From an uncultured Agathobacter sp. (GTDB lineage: Bacteria; Bacillota; Clostridia; Lachnospirales; Lachnospiraceae): a stretch of DNA of 64,000 nt. How positions within the stretch are numbered: position 1 is the first letter of the stretch; each line of letters starts with the position of its first letter. The notes below the pieces were generated by a model. It was given only the letters and a program-made list of their open reading frames with translations, was not told the origin of the DNA and ran no database searches. The stretch is taken from positions 1-64,000 of the forward strand of contig CALWLL010000061.1 in the NCBI GenBank assembly GCA_944381555.1, given 5' to 3'. This document shows positions 9,192 through 18,744 of this stretch, in pieces. The position numbers were made by a program, and so were the translations under genes.

Positions 9192-9845
9192 TTATTCTCC
9201 AAATACTGCTTTGTAGTCAGCCTGAAATTTTGCAATTCCCTGATCAGTTAGTGGGTGTTTTGTCATCTGCTCGATAACACCATATGGAACTGTTGCAATG
9301 TGAGCACCTGCAAGCGCACAATCCGTTACATGGATTGGATTACGCACAGAAGCTGCAATGATTTCTGTTTCGTATCCATAGATATCAAAGATGTCAGCAA
9401 TTGTACGGATTAAATCAATCCCCGGCATACTGATATCATCTAATCTTCCAAGGAATGGAGATACATATGTTGCACCAGCTTCTGCTGCAAGAAGCGCCTG
9501 ATTTGCAGAAAAGATTAAGGTAACATTTGTCTTGATGCCTTCTGCTGCCAGTACTTTTACTGCTTTTAAGCCTTCTACTGTCATAGGGATTTTAACTACC
9601 ATATTCGGATGGATAGCTGCAATCTCACGGCCCTCTTTAATCATGCCCTCTGCATCAACGGTTGTAGCTTTTACTTCGCCGCTGATTGGTCCGTCAACGA
9701 TAGATGTAATTTCTTTGATTACTTCATTGAAATCTCTTCCTTCTTTTGCGATAAGAGATGGATTTGTTGTAACACCGCAAATAACACCCATGTCATTTGC
9801 TTTTCTAATATCTTCCACATTTGCTGTATCTACGAAAAATTTCAT
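9192..9845 (-). CDS. tal: Transaldolase of the small TalC/FSA-like family
   Basis: A 217-residue class I aldolase of the short transaldolase family. The Schiff-base lysine is Lys85 in VVKIP. At the position that separates the two activities in E. coli FsaA (Tyr131), this protein has Phe131 in SPFLGRLD. Phe is typical of true transaldolases, so transfer of dihydroxyacetone between sugar phosphates is more likely than fructose-6-phosphate cleavage. The start at 9845 is used because TGGAGG stands 8 nt before it; an in-frame Met 5 codons upstream has no such site. Last gene of the arabinose operon, where it would recycle pentose phosphates. Confidence 0.93.
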   Translation of the reverse strand: MKFFVDTANVEDIRKANDMGVICGVTTNPSLIAKEGRDFNEVIKEITSIVDGPISGEVKATTVDAEGMIKEGREIAAIHPNMVVKIPMTVEGLKAVKVLAAEGIKTNVTLIFSANQALLAAEAGATYVSPFLGRLDDISMPGIDLIRTIADIFDIYGYETEIIAASVRNPIHVTDCALAGAHIATVPYGVIEQMTKHPLTDQGIAKFQADYKAVFGE

Positions 9846-9921
9846 TGTGTTTTCCTCCATAAAAAAGATTTATAAAACTGTATTATCACAGTTTGCCTCA
9901 AAAAGCAATGTTTCTGCTAAA

Positions 9922-10617
9922 TTAATCCTGTCCGTAATAAGCATTTGCACCATGTTTTCTATAATAGTGCTTATCCTGCAACTCCTGTGGAGCCGGCTCA
10001 ACATGATGATTGATCGTTTCCGTGCGGTATGCCATCTTCGCAACCTCTTCGAGTACCACTGCATTGTGAACAGCCTCATGCGCATCCTTCCCCCATGCGA
10101 ATGGTCCATGATTCTTGCAGAGAACCGCAGGAACAGATAACGGTTCTTTGCATAAACGATTGAATTCGCTGACAATCAAAAGTCCTGTGTTCTTTTCGTA
10201 AGCCCCTTCAATCTCTTCTTTGGTCAGACATCTTACACACGGAATTTCTCCGTAAATATAATCTGCATGAGTGGTTCCATAGCATGGAATGCCTCTTCCC
10301 GCCTGTGCCCAGCTTGTAGCATAAGAGGAATGTGTGTGTACCACGCCGCCAATCTCCGGAAATGCTTTATAGAGTTCCAGATGCGTTGCCGTATCTGAAG
10401 AAGGCTTGTATTTTCCTTCTACTTTATTGCCTTCAAGGTCCATAACCACCATATCTTCCGGAGTAAGTTTATCGTAAGCCACACCGCTTGGCTTGATTAC
10501 GAAAAGACCTTTTTCTCTGTCAATGCCGCTTACATTGCCCCATGTAAACGTAACCAGACCATATTTCGGAAGTTCCATATTTGCCTCATATACGGCTTTT
10601 TTTAATTCTTCAAGCAT
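9922..10617 (-). CDS. araD: L-ribulose-5-phosphate 4-epimerase
   Basis: AraD converts L-ribulose 5-phosphate to D-xylulose 5-phosphate. The 231-residue protein is a class II aldolase-type zinc enzyme: it shows the GNVSG motif near the N terminus, a metal-binding [12 protein letters not shown] segment and a third His in the KNHGPFAWG segment. The start at 10617 is preceded by GGAAAGGAG; an upstream in-frame ATG at 10671 would overlap araA and lacks a site. It lies 34 bp after araA and 76 bp before the transaldolase gene, in one operon. Confidence 0.96.
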   Translation of the reverse strand: MLEELKKAVYEANMELPKYGLVTFTWGNVSGIDREKGLFVIKPSGVAYDKLTPEDMVVMDLEGNKVEGKYKPSSDTATHLELYKAFPEIGGVVHTHSSYATSWAQAGRGIPCYGTTHADYIYGEIPCVRCLTKEEIEGAYEKNTGLLIVSEFNRLCKEPLSVPAVLCKNHGPFAWGKDAHEAVHNAVVLEEVAKMAYRTETINHHVEPAPQELQDKHYYRKHGANAYYGQD

Positions 10618-10651
10618 ATGTATCTCCTTTCCTGCACCTTGCTGCGCATAC

Positions 10652-12148
10652 TTAGCGGTAGAATACTTCACCTAACATTAAATCTTTCTTAAAGTTGCGG
10701 ATGGTTGTATCTTTGTCAATGTAAACAGCTTCTACACCCATTGCATTTGCCCAGTCTCCCATCTGCTCTGCCGTCAGGTCGTAAGAGAATGCTGTATGAT
10801 GTGCGCCGCCCGCTAAAATCCATGCTTCACATCCTGTATAGAAATCAGGCTGCGGGGTCCAGAAGTTTGTAGCTACCGGAAGTTTTGGCATTGGCTTTTC
10901 CACTTTCTTGCAATCTACATCATTGATGATAAGGCGGAACCGGTTTCCAAGGTCAATCAGGGATGTTGCAATGCCTTTGCCTTCTTTGGAAGTAAATACA
11001 AGTCTTGCAGGGTCTTCTCTGTCACCCATTGATAACGGCTGGCATTTAATGCTGATTGGACCATCTGCGATAGTTGGGCAGATTTCCAGCATATGAGCCT
11101 GAAGGATGCCTTCTTTTCCTTTTACAAGGTTGTATGTGTAGTCCTCTAACATAGAAGTACCTTTTGCATCTTTTACGCCTGCTGCCATAATCTTCATAAG
11201 ACGAACCATAGCGGCAACTTTCCAGTCACCTTCTGCGCCGAAGCCGTAACCTTTTTCCATAAGTCTTTGGATTGCAAGTCCCGGCAACTGCTGCAATGCA
11301 CCCAAGTCACCAAAATGCGTTACAATTGCATGATAGTTCTTTTCTTCTAAGAAGCGTTCAAAACCAAGTTCTATCTTAGCCTGAACTGCTACGTGCTTTT
11401 TAAATTCCTGTGGGTCTCTTCCTTCTAAAAGAATATCGTATTTGCTGTAGTATTCTTCCACTAATGTATCTACATCAGCCTGAGATACGGCATCTACAGA
11501 TTCTGCAATTTCGTTTACCGGATAAGCATCGATTTCCCAGCCGAATTTCAACTGAGCTTCTACCTTATCGCCTTCTGTTACAGCTACATTTCTCATGTTA
11601 TCAGCAACACGCATTACACGAATGTGGCTGCTTTCGATAATACCAACTGCTGTACGCATCCAGGAACCGATTCTTTCTTTCACCTTGTCATCGTTCCAAT
11701 GTCCGACAACAACTTTTCTTTCGATACGCATACGGGAAACCATGTGACCCCATTCTCTGTCGCCGTGTGCAGACTGGTTTTCGTTCATGAAATCCATATC
11801 AATTGTGTCGTATGGAATTTCTTCATTGAACTGTGTATGTAAATGTAAAATTGGTTTTCTCAATTCTTTTAATCCAAGAATCCATGATTTGGCAGGTGAG
11901 AATGTGTGACACCATACGATTACGCCGGCACAATCCTCATCATTGTTTGCTTCGTTAAAGGTTTTACGAATTACTTCATTTGTAATTAACGTTGGTTTCC
12001 AAACCACTTCATATGGAAGCAGCCCGGAAGCGTTTAATTTTTCTACGATGATTTTAGAATGCTCTGCTACATTTGCAAGACATTCATCGCCGTAGAGATC
12101 CTGTGAGCCTGTACAAAACCAGAATTTGTAATTTCTTGTTGCTAACAT
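10652..12148 (-). CDS. araA: L-arabinose isomerase
   Basis: AraA converts L-arabinose to L-ribulose in the cytoplasm using Mn2+. The 498-residue length and the sequence are typical throughout: an N-terminal [12 protein letters not shown] segment, [12 protein letters not shown], a central [15 protein letters not shown] metal-site region, and a C-terminal GGAHHTAFS segment. TTGGAGG stands before the ATG. It lies between the kinase gene (24 bp upstream) and araD and shares their AraR-controlled promoter. Confidence 0.98.
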   Translation of the reverse strand: MLATRNYKFWFCTGSQDLYGDECLANVAEHSKIIVEKLNASGLLPYEVVWKPTLITNEVIRKTFNEANNDEDCAGVIVWCHTFSPAKSWILGLKELRKPILHLHTQFNEEIPYDTIDMDFMNENQSAHGDREWGHMVSRMRIERKVVVGHWNDDKVKERIGSWMRTAVGIIESSHIRVMRVADNMRNVAVTEGDKVEAQLKFGWEIDAYPVNEIAESVDAVSQADVDTLVEEYYSKYDILLEGRDPQEFKKHVAVQAKIELGFERFLEEKNYHAIVTHFGDLGALQQLPGLAIQRLMEKGYGFGAEGDWKVAAMVRLMKIMAAGVKDAKGTSMLEDYTYNLVKGKEGILQAHMLEICPTIADGPISIKCQPLSMGDREDPARLVFTSKEGKGIATSLIDLGNRFRLIINDVDCKKVEKPMPKLPVATNFWTPQPDFYTGCEAWILAGGAHHTAFSYDLTAEQMGDWANAMGVEAVYIDKDTTIRNFKKDLMLGEVFYR

Positions 12149-12172
12149 AAGTTTTCCTCCAAATAAATATGT

Positions 12173-13774
12173 TTATAGTGGCAAGCCTTCTACCGCTTTT
12201 GCTTCTGCGGCAAGAAGAGCCTTATAGCTTTCAATATATTTATCAAAGCCTGCTGCATCTGCCGGTTCCGGATTCATAACAGAACCACTCTGGCCTGCAA
12301 ATACTTTATTGTTTAAATAATCCTCCAGATTCTCGCCGTCATCCTTGTTTACCATGTATGCTGCAAGCACTGCCATACCCCATGGTCCGCCTTCACCGGC
12401 AGTTTCCATAACTGCTACCGGAGCATTCATCGCAGCCGCAAGGATTCCCTGACCTACGCCTTTTGTCTTGAAAAGGCCGCCATGTCCATATAACTTATCA
12501 ACGGCAACCTTCTCTTCTTTGAAGAGAATATCGCAGCCAACCTTTAAGGTTGCAAGAGAAGCATACAGATGGGAACGCATAAAATTTGCAAGGCTCAGCT
12601 TTACGTCAGGTTTTCGGACGAATAATGGACGTCCTTCATTTAAGCCTACTACCGGTTCGCCTGAGAAATAGTTGAATGCTACTAAGCCGCCGCAGTCTTT
12701 GTCTCCTTCTAACGCTTTGTTATAAAGCGTGCCATAAAGCGTATCCATATCAACGGATGTCCCGAATGCGCCAAGTGTTTCTTTGAAAAGACCAACCCAT
12801 GCATTTAAATCAGAGGTACAGTTGTTGCAGTGTACCATTGCAACGGTATCACCGGATGGTGTTGTTACGAGGTCTAATTCCTCGTGTACTGCCTTTAAGT
12901 CTTCTTCTAATACAACCATTGCAAATACGGATGTTCCGGCAGACACATTGCCGGTACGAACTGCTACAGAGTTTGTCGCTGTCATGCCGGTTCCTGCATC
13001 CCCCTCCGGCGGAGCCATCGGAACGCCTGCTTCCAGATTGCCTGTTACGTCAAGAAGACGGGCGCCTTCGCCTGTTAATTCGCCGGCATTTTCACCTGCA
13101 ACCAAAACGGTCGGGAGGATGTCTTCTAATTTCCAGTCATATTTCTGAACTTTTTCCAAGGAATTGAATTTTTCAATCATTTCCTTATTGTAGTTTCTTG
13201 TTTTTGCATCAATCGGGAACATACCGGATGCTTCGCCCACACCGAGAACCTTCTGCCCGGATAACTTCCAGTGAATATAACCGGCTAAAGTTGTGAAATA
13301 CGCAATTTCACTTACATGTTCTTCCTCATTTAAGATTGCCTGATAGAGATGCGCAATACTCCAACGCTGCGGTATATTGAAATTTAGAACCTCTGTCAAT
13401 TCCTTTGCCGCTTCGCCCGTAATGGTGTTTCTCCATGTACGGAACGGAACAAGAAGTTCATTGTTTGCATTAAATGCCATATAACCGTGCATCATTCCGG
13501 AAAAACCAAGACCTGCCAGCTTTTTAACAGGCACCTGATATTTCTCCATTACATCTTCTGTCATCTTCTTATAGCAATCCTGAAGCCCATTCCAAATCAT
13601 ATCCAGACTGTAGCTCCAGATTTTTCCGTCTAAAAGCTGATTTTCCCAATCATGGGCGCCTGTTGCAACCGGAGTGTGGTTTTCGTCAATAAGCACCGCT
13701 TTGATACGGGTAGAACCAAACTCAATACCAAGTACGGCTTTCCCACTCTCAATAAGTTGTTTTGCATTTGACAT
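12173..13774 (-). CDS. araB: FGGY-family sugar kinase, probable L-ribulokinase
   Basis: A 533-residue FGGY kinase with an N-terminal phosphate-binding motif ([12 protein letters not shown], about 17-28) and a second ATPase-fold domain containing [12 protein letters not shown]. In this operon, just before araA and araD, the expected reaction is ATP-dependent phosphorylation of L-ribulose. The sequence is closer in feel to the xylulokinase-like branch than to E. coli AraB, as often in Clostridia, so the substrate rests mainly on context. Strong SD (GGGAGG) before the ATG. First gene of the operon. Confidence 0.9.
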   Translation of the reverse strand: MSNAKQLIESGKAVLGIEFGSTRIKAVLIDENHTPVATGAHDWENQLLDGKIWSYSLDMIWNGLQDCYKKMTEDVMEKYQVPVKKLAGLGFSGMMHGYMAFNANNELLVPFRTWRNTITGEAAKELTEVLNFNIPQRWSIAHLYQAILNEEEHVSEIAYFTTLAGYIHWKLSGQKVLGVGEASGMFPIDAKTRNYNKEMIEKFNSLEKVQKYDWKLEDILPTVLVAGENAGELTGEGARLLDVTGNLEAGVPMAPPEGDAGTGMTATNSVAVRTGNVSAGTSVFAMVVLEEDLKAVHEELDLVTTPSGDTVAMVHCNNCTSDLNAWVGLFKETLGAFGTSVDMDTLYGTLYNKALEGDKDCGGLVAFNYFSGEPVVGLNEGRPLFVRKPDVKLSLANFMRSHLYASLATLKVGCDILFKEEKVAVDKLYGHGGLFKTKGVGQGILAAAMNAPVAVMETAGEGGPWGMAVLAAYMVNKDDGENLEDYLNNKVFAGQSGSVMNPEPADAAGFDKYIESYKALLAAEAKAVEGLPL

Positions 13775-13799
13775 AGCAGATTCCTCCCTTTATTCATCT

Positions 13800-13840
13800 A
13801 TTTATAGATTATTACTTGTACACTCGTTCTAACAAGTTGT
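13800..13840 (-). promoter_or_regulatory. araB promoter region with AraR-type operator
   Basis: The segment ACTCGTTCTAACAAGT (13822-13837) matches the AraR box at 16068-16083 in 13 of 16 positions, and an overlapping left half ACTTGTA lies at 13814-13820. Together they form a spaced inverted repeat ACTTGT...ACAAGT (13814-13837). A TTGTTA -35 and an AATAAT/ATAATC -10 on the minus strand fall in the same 30 bp, so a bound repressor would cover the promoter. The known B. subtilis AraR box is ATTTGTACGTACAAAT. Confidence 0.65.
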
Positions 13841-13874
13841 TTTTTTGTTCGGAAACACACATAACAAGGAATGT

Positions 13875-14969
13875 TTATTCTTTTCTGATACAGGAACTTC
13901 GTATCACTAATTCCGGCTCGATGATAATACTTGTTTTTTCTTTTTCAATATTGCTGTTTTGAATCAACTGTAACAGCAGTTCTGCCGCCATCTCGCCTAA
14001 TTTCTCCTGCGGATGGGCAATTGTAGTAAGCGGGACTTTACAGCTTGACGCCAGATAAGAATTATCATAACCCGTGATGGATACGTCTTTTGGGCAGGAG
14101 AGTCCTTCTTCCTCTAATGCCTGCATGATATTCACTGCTGTTTGGTCGTTGTAGGCAACAACTGCCGTAAAAGGTACTTCTGTCCGGTGTGCAGCCATCT
14201 GACGCATCAGCTCGTATGGGTGGGTTTTCCGGTCTTCTGTATGAAACCAGATGACCTTGTCCGGGTCATAGGCAATGCCTGCTTCCTGAAGCGCACGAAC
14301 ATAGCCCTTATGACGCTGCTGCCCCTGTATATCGTCTGCCTTGAAAACACCAACAATATCGCGGTGTCCCAAAGATAGTAAATGCGTAGTCACAAGATAC
14401 CCGCCTTTGCAATCATCCAGCAATATGTGCGGCTTGTTTTTTAACTGGGCGTATTTACCCTGAATAAATACATACGGAATCTCATTTTGGTCCAGAATTT
14501 CATACAAGTTCACATGCTTGCAGAAAATCTGGCTCTTACTTGGTTCAATTATGACACCGTCAATATTCTTTTGCAGTAATTCCTCTAAACATCTGGCTTC
14601 AATGCTTCTGGAGTTTCTCGTATTTTTTAACAGGATACTGTAGCCATGCTCCGTTAGTATGCGGTCAATTCCTTCAATTACTCTTGGAAAAATATAGTCC
14701 GACAAATACGTTGTGATGACTGCGATATTCTTGGAATTTTTGGCATGGCGCATCATCTCGGAGCAGAACGTCCCCCGTCCATGCTCTGCATACACATAGC
14801 CCTCGTCCTGTAAAATCTGCAGCGCCTTACGCACCGTCTGACGGCTGATATTATATTGCGCGGACAGCTCATTTTCGGACGGAAGTTTTTCCCCCGGTCT
14901 GACTTTTCCGCCCAGAATCTGATTTCTTAAATCTTCCATCAAATCATAGTATTTTAGCTTCTTCTCCAT
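13875..14969 (-). CDS. araR: Arabinose operon repressor AraR (GntR HTH with LacI-type sensor)
   Basis: A 364-residue chimera with the AraR layout: an N-terminal GntR-type winged helix (about 1-70, with PGEKLPSENELSAQYNISRQ) and a C-terminal periplasmic-binding-protein-like sensor domain of the LacI/GalR type (about 75-360, ending in TTIAHPQEKLGEMA). The family represses arabinose genes and releases DNA when L-arabinose binds. It is encoded 101 bp upstream of araB and 40 bp downstream of the S66 peptidase gene, with which it shares a transcript. An AraR box precedes that transcript, so autoregulation is likely. Confidence 0.93.
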   Translation of the reverse strand: MEKKLKYYDLMEDLRNQILGGKVRPGEKLPSENELSAQYNISRQTVRKALQILQDEGYVYAEHGRGTFCSEMMRHAKNSKNIAVITTYLSDYIFPRVIEGIDRILTEHGYSILLKNTRNSRSIEARCLEELLQKNIDGVIIEPSKSQIFCKHVNLYEILDQNEIPYVFIQGKYAQLKNKPHILLDDCKGGYLVTTHLLSLGHRDIVGVFKADDIQGQQRHKGYVRALQEAGIAYDPDKVIWFHTEDRKTHPYELMRQMAAHRTEVPFTAVVAYNDQTAVNIMQALEEEGLSCPKDVSITGYDNSYLASSCKVPLTTIAHPQEKLGEMAAELLLQLIQNSNIEKEKTSIIIEPELVIRSSCIRKE

Positions 14970-15009
14970 AGTTTTCTTCCACCCTTAAGCAACCGTTTTT
15001 AAATACGCT

Positions 15010-16032
15010 CTACTTGTAAGTATACTGAATGACTATACTGTTTCCCTTTACGGTTATCTTTGCCGTGCTGCCGCAGATAATCGGCATCATCGGCGGCAAA
15101 TGTCCAATATCCAAATCCATAATAACCGGCACGTTATACCCGGAAAGGACATCCGTTACTGCACGATACTGGTCAATTCCAAACATTTCCTGCCCCATAC
15201 AAAGCGGACGTCCTATCAGAAATCCCCTAAGGTGTTCAAACCAGCCCGCCTGTTTACACTGCCACAATGCCCGTCTTATGGACATAATATTTAAATCGCA
15301 GGCCTCTAAAAACCAGATAATCCCATCCTCTTTGTATTTTTCGTTAAATTCTTTCACCTTGTCATAAGGAGTTCCCGGATACATCTGCAAAATGTCCATA
15401 CAGCCTCCAATCAGACGTCCCTCCATTACCACGTCTTCATCCGGGAATCGCCGGATGATAACCGGTTCCGTCACATTATATGCCGCCAGAGGATGTTCCT
15501 CGTCCTTTAAGGATTCCTTTTCCCATAAATCATAACCGGATACCGTATCCGTTTTACCGCACAGCAAATCCCAGGCTGTTTGGATAGAACTATGCCAGGG
15601 TTCCATTCCAAAAGAGGAGGCACATGGACCATAAATAGCCGCCGTGTCCATTAAGATTGCTGATAAAAAGGTAAAGTTGGTATTATCCGAATATCCCATA
15701 TACCATTTGGGTTTGGAGTTCTTCATACGCGCAAAATCCATATATGGTACAACCTCACACATGAGTTCTCCTCCGCCGCAGGAAATGACAGCATCATTCT
15801 CCGGTGAGCAATACCATTCAACCAGTTCCTCTGCACAAAGCCTTGGGACATTGCTGATGCCGATGCCTCTATCCGCATAACAATTCGGGCCAAGGTGCGT
15901 ATGATACCCCATCGCTTCCCACTTGCGAAGCGCATTTTGAAATGCCGTATAATATGGTTCGGCGGCGCATCCAAAAGATGGTGCGACAAATCCAATCGTC
16001 TGATTTTCTTTTATAAATGCAGGATACCTCAT
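15010..16032 (-). CDS. Peptidase S66 family protein (LD-carboxypeptidase/MccF-like)
   Basis: A 340-residue S66 serine peptidase. The putative triad is Ser115 in GYSD, Glu243 in LEACD and His311 in DIGHLPP. The oxyanion region SCGGGE is also present. Family members cut LD-peptide bonds in recycled cell-wall peptides (LdcA) or peptidyl-nucleotide antibiotics (MccF). Close similarity to the MccF-like branch is suggested by the GYSDNT motif but I cannot decide between them. It is the first gene of a two-gene transcript with araR and is preceded by an AraR box, which is unexpected for a peptidase. SD GAGGAGGGG before ATG. Confidence 0.88.
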   Translation of the reverse strand: MRYPAFIKENQTIGFVAPSFGCAAEPYYTAFQNALRKWEAMGYHTHLGPNCYADRGIGISNVPRLCAEELVEWYCSPENDAVISCGGGELMCEVVPYMDFARMKNSKPKWYMGYSDNTNFTFLSAILMDTAAIYGPCASSFGMEPWHSSIQTAWDLLCGKTDTVSGYDLWEKESLKDEEHPLAAYNVTEPVIIRRFPDEDVVMEGRLIGGCMDILQMYPGTPYDKVKEFNEKYKEDGIIWFLEACDLNIMSIRRALWQCKQAGWFEHLRGFLIGRPLCMGQEMFGIDQYRAVTDVLSGYNVPVIMDLDIGHLPPMMPIICGSTAKITVKGNSIVIQYTYK

Positions 16033-16067
16033 AAATCCCCTCCTCTTATCCGTTTTTATATTCCAAA

Positions 16068-16083
16068 ACTTGTACTTACAAGT
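16068..16083 (-). promoter_or_regulatory. AraR operator before the S66-araR transcript
   Basis: ACTTGTACTTACAAGT is a 16-bp palindrome with 7-bp arms. It has exactly the architecture of the B. subtilis AraR box (ATTTGTACGTACAAAT). A TATAAA -10 lies about 15 bp downstream on the minus strand, so the operator covers the -35 region. This supports negative autoregulation of araR. Confidence 0.8.
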
Positions 16084-16134
16084 TAAAGTTGTCTAAAAAA
16101 GGTTACCACATTCTGGAAGCCTTGTAAACGCCAA

Positions 16135-17049
16135 CTATACTCCTTCGCCGTCAAACTCCGGAATAAAACTCTCTTCTGCGACATTTCCTTCCTGGATAAA
16201 TCCATTTTCCACACCAAGGCTGATTGCATAATCGACATAGCGTTCATATACGCGCCGGCTTACGCGGCGGTTTAACTCCGGATAATTTTCCAGATTCGAA
16301 AGCGGTGTAAACTGACTCATCAGGCTAAGATAGATTTGATTGCCGTATGTTTCATACAAATATCTTACAATTTGTCTGGCATCCCGCAACTGCCCCGGCA
16401 GCAGCAACTGCCGGACGATAACCCCTTTCGACATAATATCAAATCCGCCATCCTGCTTTGTGAAAAATTCCGGTTTCGGCTGCTGGCGTACCATTTCTGC
16501 AATGGCAGCTCTTGCCACCTTCGGATAATCCGGCGCATGGGAATACCGTGCTGCAAGTCCGGGGCTCCAGTATTTAAAATCCGGAAGGTAAATATCTACA
16601 ATTCCTTCTAACTGTTTTAAGCTCTCCACCTTTTCATAACTGCTGGTGTTGTATACAATCGGAATCCGAAGCCCCTGATTTTTTGCACGTTCTACGCTCC
16701 ATACAATATGAGGGATGTAATGCCCCGGCGTTACCAGATTGATATTGTTTGCACCCTGCTCCTGCAATTCCAGAAAAATCTCTGGCAGTCTTTCTTTGGG
16801 AATTTCTTTTCCTGCACTTCCATTTGCAATACTTTGATTTTGACAAAATACGCAGTGTAAGGAGCAACCGCAGAAAAACACCGTTCCCGAACCACTTTTC
16901 CCACTGATACAGGTTTCCTCCCAATAATGCAGGGCTGCCCTTGCCACCTTCAGGTCTGCGCTTACTCCGCAAATGCCCTTCTGTCCCTCTTGCCTGTCTG
17001 CTTTACACACTCTCGGACACAACTGACATATATTATACTGACTACTCAT
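16135..17049 (-). CDS. Radical SAM protein related to pyruvate formate-lyase activating enzymes (COG1313-like)
   Basis: A 304-residue radical SAM protein. The iron-sulfur motif is C62-x3-C66-x2-C69 (CSLHCVFC). Four further cysteines at the N terminus (8, 11, 15, 27) form the extra ferredoxin-like or zinc motif seen in this uncharacterised subgroup. The subgroup is often annotated as a PFL-activating-like enzyme, but no glycyl radical enzyme gene is nearby, so the substrate is unknown. It is transcribed toward the S66 gene, with the AraR operator between, and diverges from the L,D-transpeptidase gene. Confidence 0.85.
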   Translation of the reverse strand: MSSQYNICQLCPRVCKADRQEGQKGICGVSADLKVARAALHYWEETCISGKSGSGTVFFCGCSLHCVFCQNQSIANGSAGKEIPKERLPEIFLELQEQGANNINLVTPGHYIPHIVWSVERAKNQGLRIPIVYNTSSYEKVESLKQLEGIVDIYLPDFKYWSPGLAARYSHAPDYPKVARAAIAEMVRQQPKPEFFTKQDGGFDIMSKGVIVRQLLLPGQLRDARQIVRYLYETYGNQIYLSLMSQFTPLSNLENYPELNRRVSRRVYERYVDYAISLGVENGFIQEGNVAEESFIPEFDGEGV

Positions 17050-17064
17050 TTTTCACGCTTTCTC

Positions 17065-17093
17065 TTGCTTAATACCCTTTTGTAAGATAAAAT
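17065..17093 (+). promoter_or_regulatory. Candidate promoter of the L,D-transpeptidase gene
   Basis: TTGCTT (17065-17070), 17 bp, TAAAAT (17088-17093), about 70 bp before the start codon. A second CTGACA-N17-TGATAT pair lies nearer the gene but would leave almost no leader before the GAGGAGG site, so I prefer the first. Confidence 0.5.
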
Positions 17094-17162
17094 ATATTTA
17101 TAGTCTAAAATTATCGAATTCTGACAAAAAAATCAATATGGTTTGATATAGAGGAGGTACTT

Positions 17163-18653
17163 ATGTATAATAAAAGATCCATCTTTCTGTCACCATTTAT
17201 GATAATACTGTATATTATGACAATTATCTTATTGGTGGTATACTTCGGTTTCACTGCGTTTTTCAATACGCACTATCTTCCGAATACAACTGTCGGCACA
17301 GTTTCCTGCGGTTTTCGAACTGCCGGATATGTTGAAACAGAAAATACATCGCAGATTTCCCGTTATTCACTTTTGATCAGCGACAGAAAGGATACGTTGT
17401 ATGTGCTAGAGGGCAAGGATTTTGATTACAGCTATGTCAATCAAGGAGAAGAGGCTGCTATTCTGGAATCACAAAATCCATTTGCGTGGCCGATAGCTTT
17501 ATTTTCTCCAAGCACTTATTCGTTAAGCTATTCCGTGTCTTATGACGAGGCAAAGCTGCAGGATTGTATCGACCACTTGGGCCTTTTCAACAGCGACTAC
17601 ATAGAACAGCCTGTAAACGCTTATATTGAGTTAAACGAAACCGGATATACCATTGTTCCTGAAGTTATGGGCAACGTTCCCATTGCAGAACAGGTCAGTC
17701 AGGAGATTTTTGATGCCGTACAAAACAGTGCCGCATCCTTAACCTTATCTTCTGCCTGCTATGTGTCGCCGGAAATATTCTCCTCTTCAAAGGAAATCCT
17801 TTCAGCCGCCAGTACAATAGATACCTATTTAAAAGCTGTCATCACCTATGAATTCTGGGGTACGGAAAAAGTCGAATTCGGCCGTGATAAAATTATGTCA
17901 GCAGTTCAGCTCGACAGTGATTTTCAGGTAACGCTTGATACTAAGGTGTTTGAGAAATTTGCCCAGAAACTCGCTTCCTCCTACAATACCTATGGTGATA
18001 GGAGAGAATTCAAGACTTCTACGGGTGACATCATTACCATTGGCGGGGGTGATTACGGATGGGTTGTTGACAAAGCCAAAGAAGCGGCTGAAATACAAAA
18101 CAATATTCTCTCCGGCACTCCGGTAACACGCGAGCCGGTTTGGAGCCAGACCGCACGCCAAGGCGGACCAGATGATATTGGCAATACCTATATTGAAGTT
18201 GACTATACAAACCAGCATCTGTACTACTACAAAGAGGGCGAACTGGTGGTGGAATCGGATTTTGTATCTGGAAGCATGTCGGAAGGCTGGGGCTCACCGG
18301 ATGGAATCTTTGATGTAAACTACAAACAGCGGAACGCAACTTTGCGCGGTGAAACTTATGAATCGGCTGTAGATTACTTTGTTGTATTTGCCTATAATGT
18401 GGGCTTCCATGATGCAAGCTGGCGTAAAAAAACGGAATTCGGCGGAGATACTTATATCGACGACGGTTCTCATGGCTGCATCAATATGCCGCTTGATGCT
18501 GTAAAAAAATTATATGAAGAGGTTGCAAAAGGCACACCGATTGTTGCATATTATCGTGACCCTGTAATATTGCAGTCGGAAAACTGCAGAATCTCCAATG
18601 CATATTCCTATGTAGCTCCCGAAGAGCCGGAAGATACAACACAGACGCCATAA
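17163..18653 (+). CDS. L,D-transpeptidase (YkuD family) with peptidoglycan-binding domain
   Basis: A 496-residue membrane-anchored enzyme that should form 3-3 peptidoglycan cross-links or attach proteins to the wall. It has a short cytoplasmic N terminus, one transmembrane helix (about 10-37), an extended region of the type found before YkuD domains in Clostridia (about 40-330), and the YkuD domain with catalytic His437-Gly438-Cys439 in SHGCINMP. GAGGAGG precedes the ATG. It is a single-gene transcript on the plus strand, ending in a shared bidirectional terminator. Cys439 makes the class assignment firm. Confidence 0.95.
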   Translation: MYNKRSIFLSPFMIILYIMTIILLVVYFGFTAFFNTHYLPNTTVGTVSCGFRTAGYVETENTSQISRYSLLISDRKDTLYVLEGKDFDYSYVNQGEEAAILESQNPFAWPIALFSPSTYSLSYSVSYDEAKLQDCIDHLGLFNSDYIEQPVNAYIELNETGYTIVPEVMGNVPIAEQVSQEIFDAVQNSAASLTLSSACYVSPEIFSSSKEILSAASTIDTYLKAVITYEFWGTEKVEFGRDKIMSAVQLDSDFQVTLDTKVFEKFAQKLASSYNTYGDRREFKTSTGDIITIGGGDYGWVVDKAKEAAEIQNNILSGTPVTREPVWSQTARQGGPDDIGNTYIEVDYTNQHLYYYKEGELVVESDFVSGSMSEGWGSPDGIFDVNYKQRNATLRGETYESAVDYFVVFAYNVGFHDASWRKKTEFGGDTYIDDGSHGCINMPLDAVKKLYEEVAKGTPIVAYYRDPVILQSENCRISNAYSYVAPEEPEDTTQTP

Positions 18654-18667
18654 AACAATCAACATAA

Positions 18668-18716
18668 AAAAAGAGAAGATACCGCAAGTTATATTGCTTG
18701 TGTATCTTCTCTTTTT
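18668..18716. terminator. Bidirectional terminator between convergent genes
   Basis: A long hairpin (AAGAGAAGATAC pairs with GTATCTTCTCTT) is bordered by A-runs on the left and T-runs on the right. It can therefore end both the plus-strand L,D-transpeptidase transcript and the minus-strand ABC exporter transcript that converge here. Confidence 0.85.
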
Positions 18717-18744
18717 CATTCTCTAATTTTGGGTTTCTAACCGG

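Noticed and set aside
9532..10140. 202-codon plus-strand frame across tal and araD
   Set aside because: Shadow of two well-supported genes; no start signal or domain.
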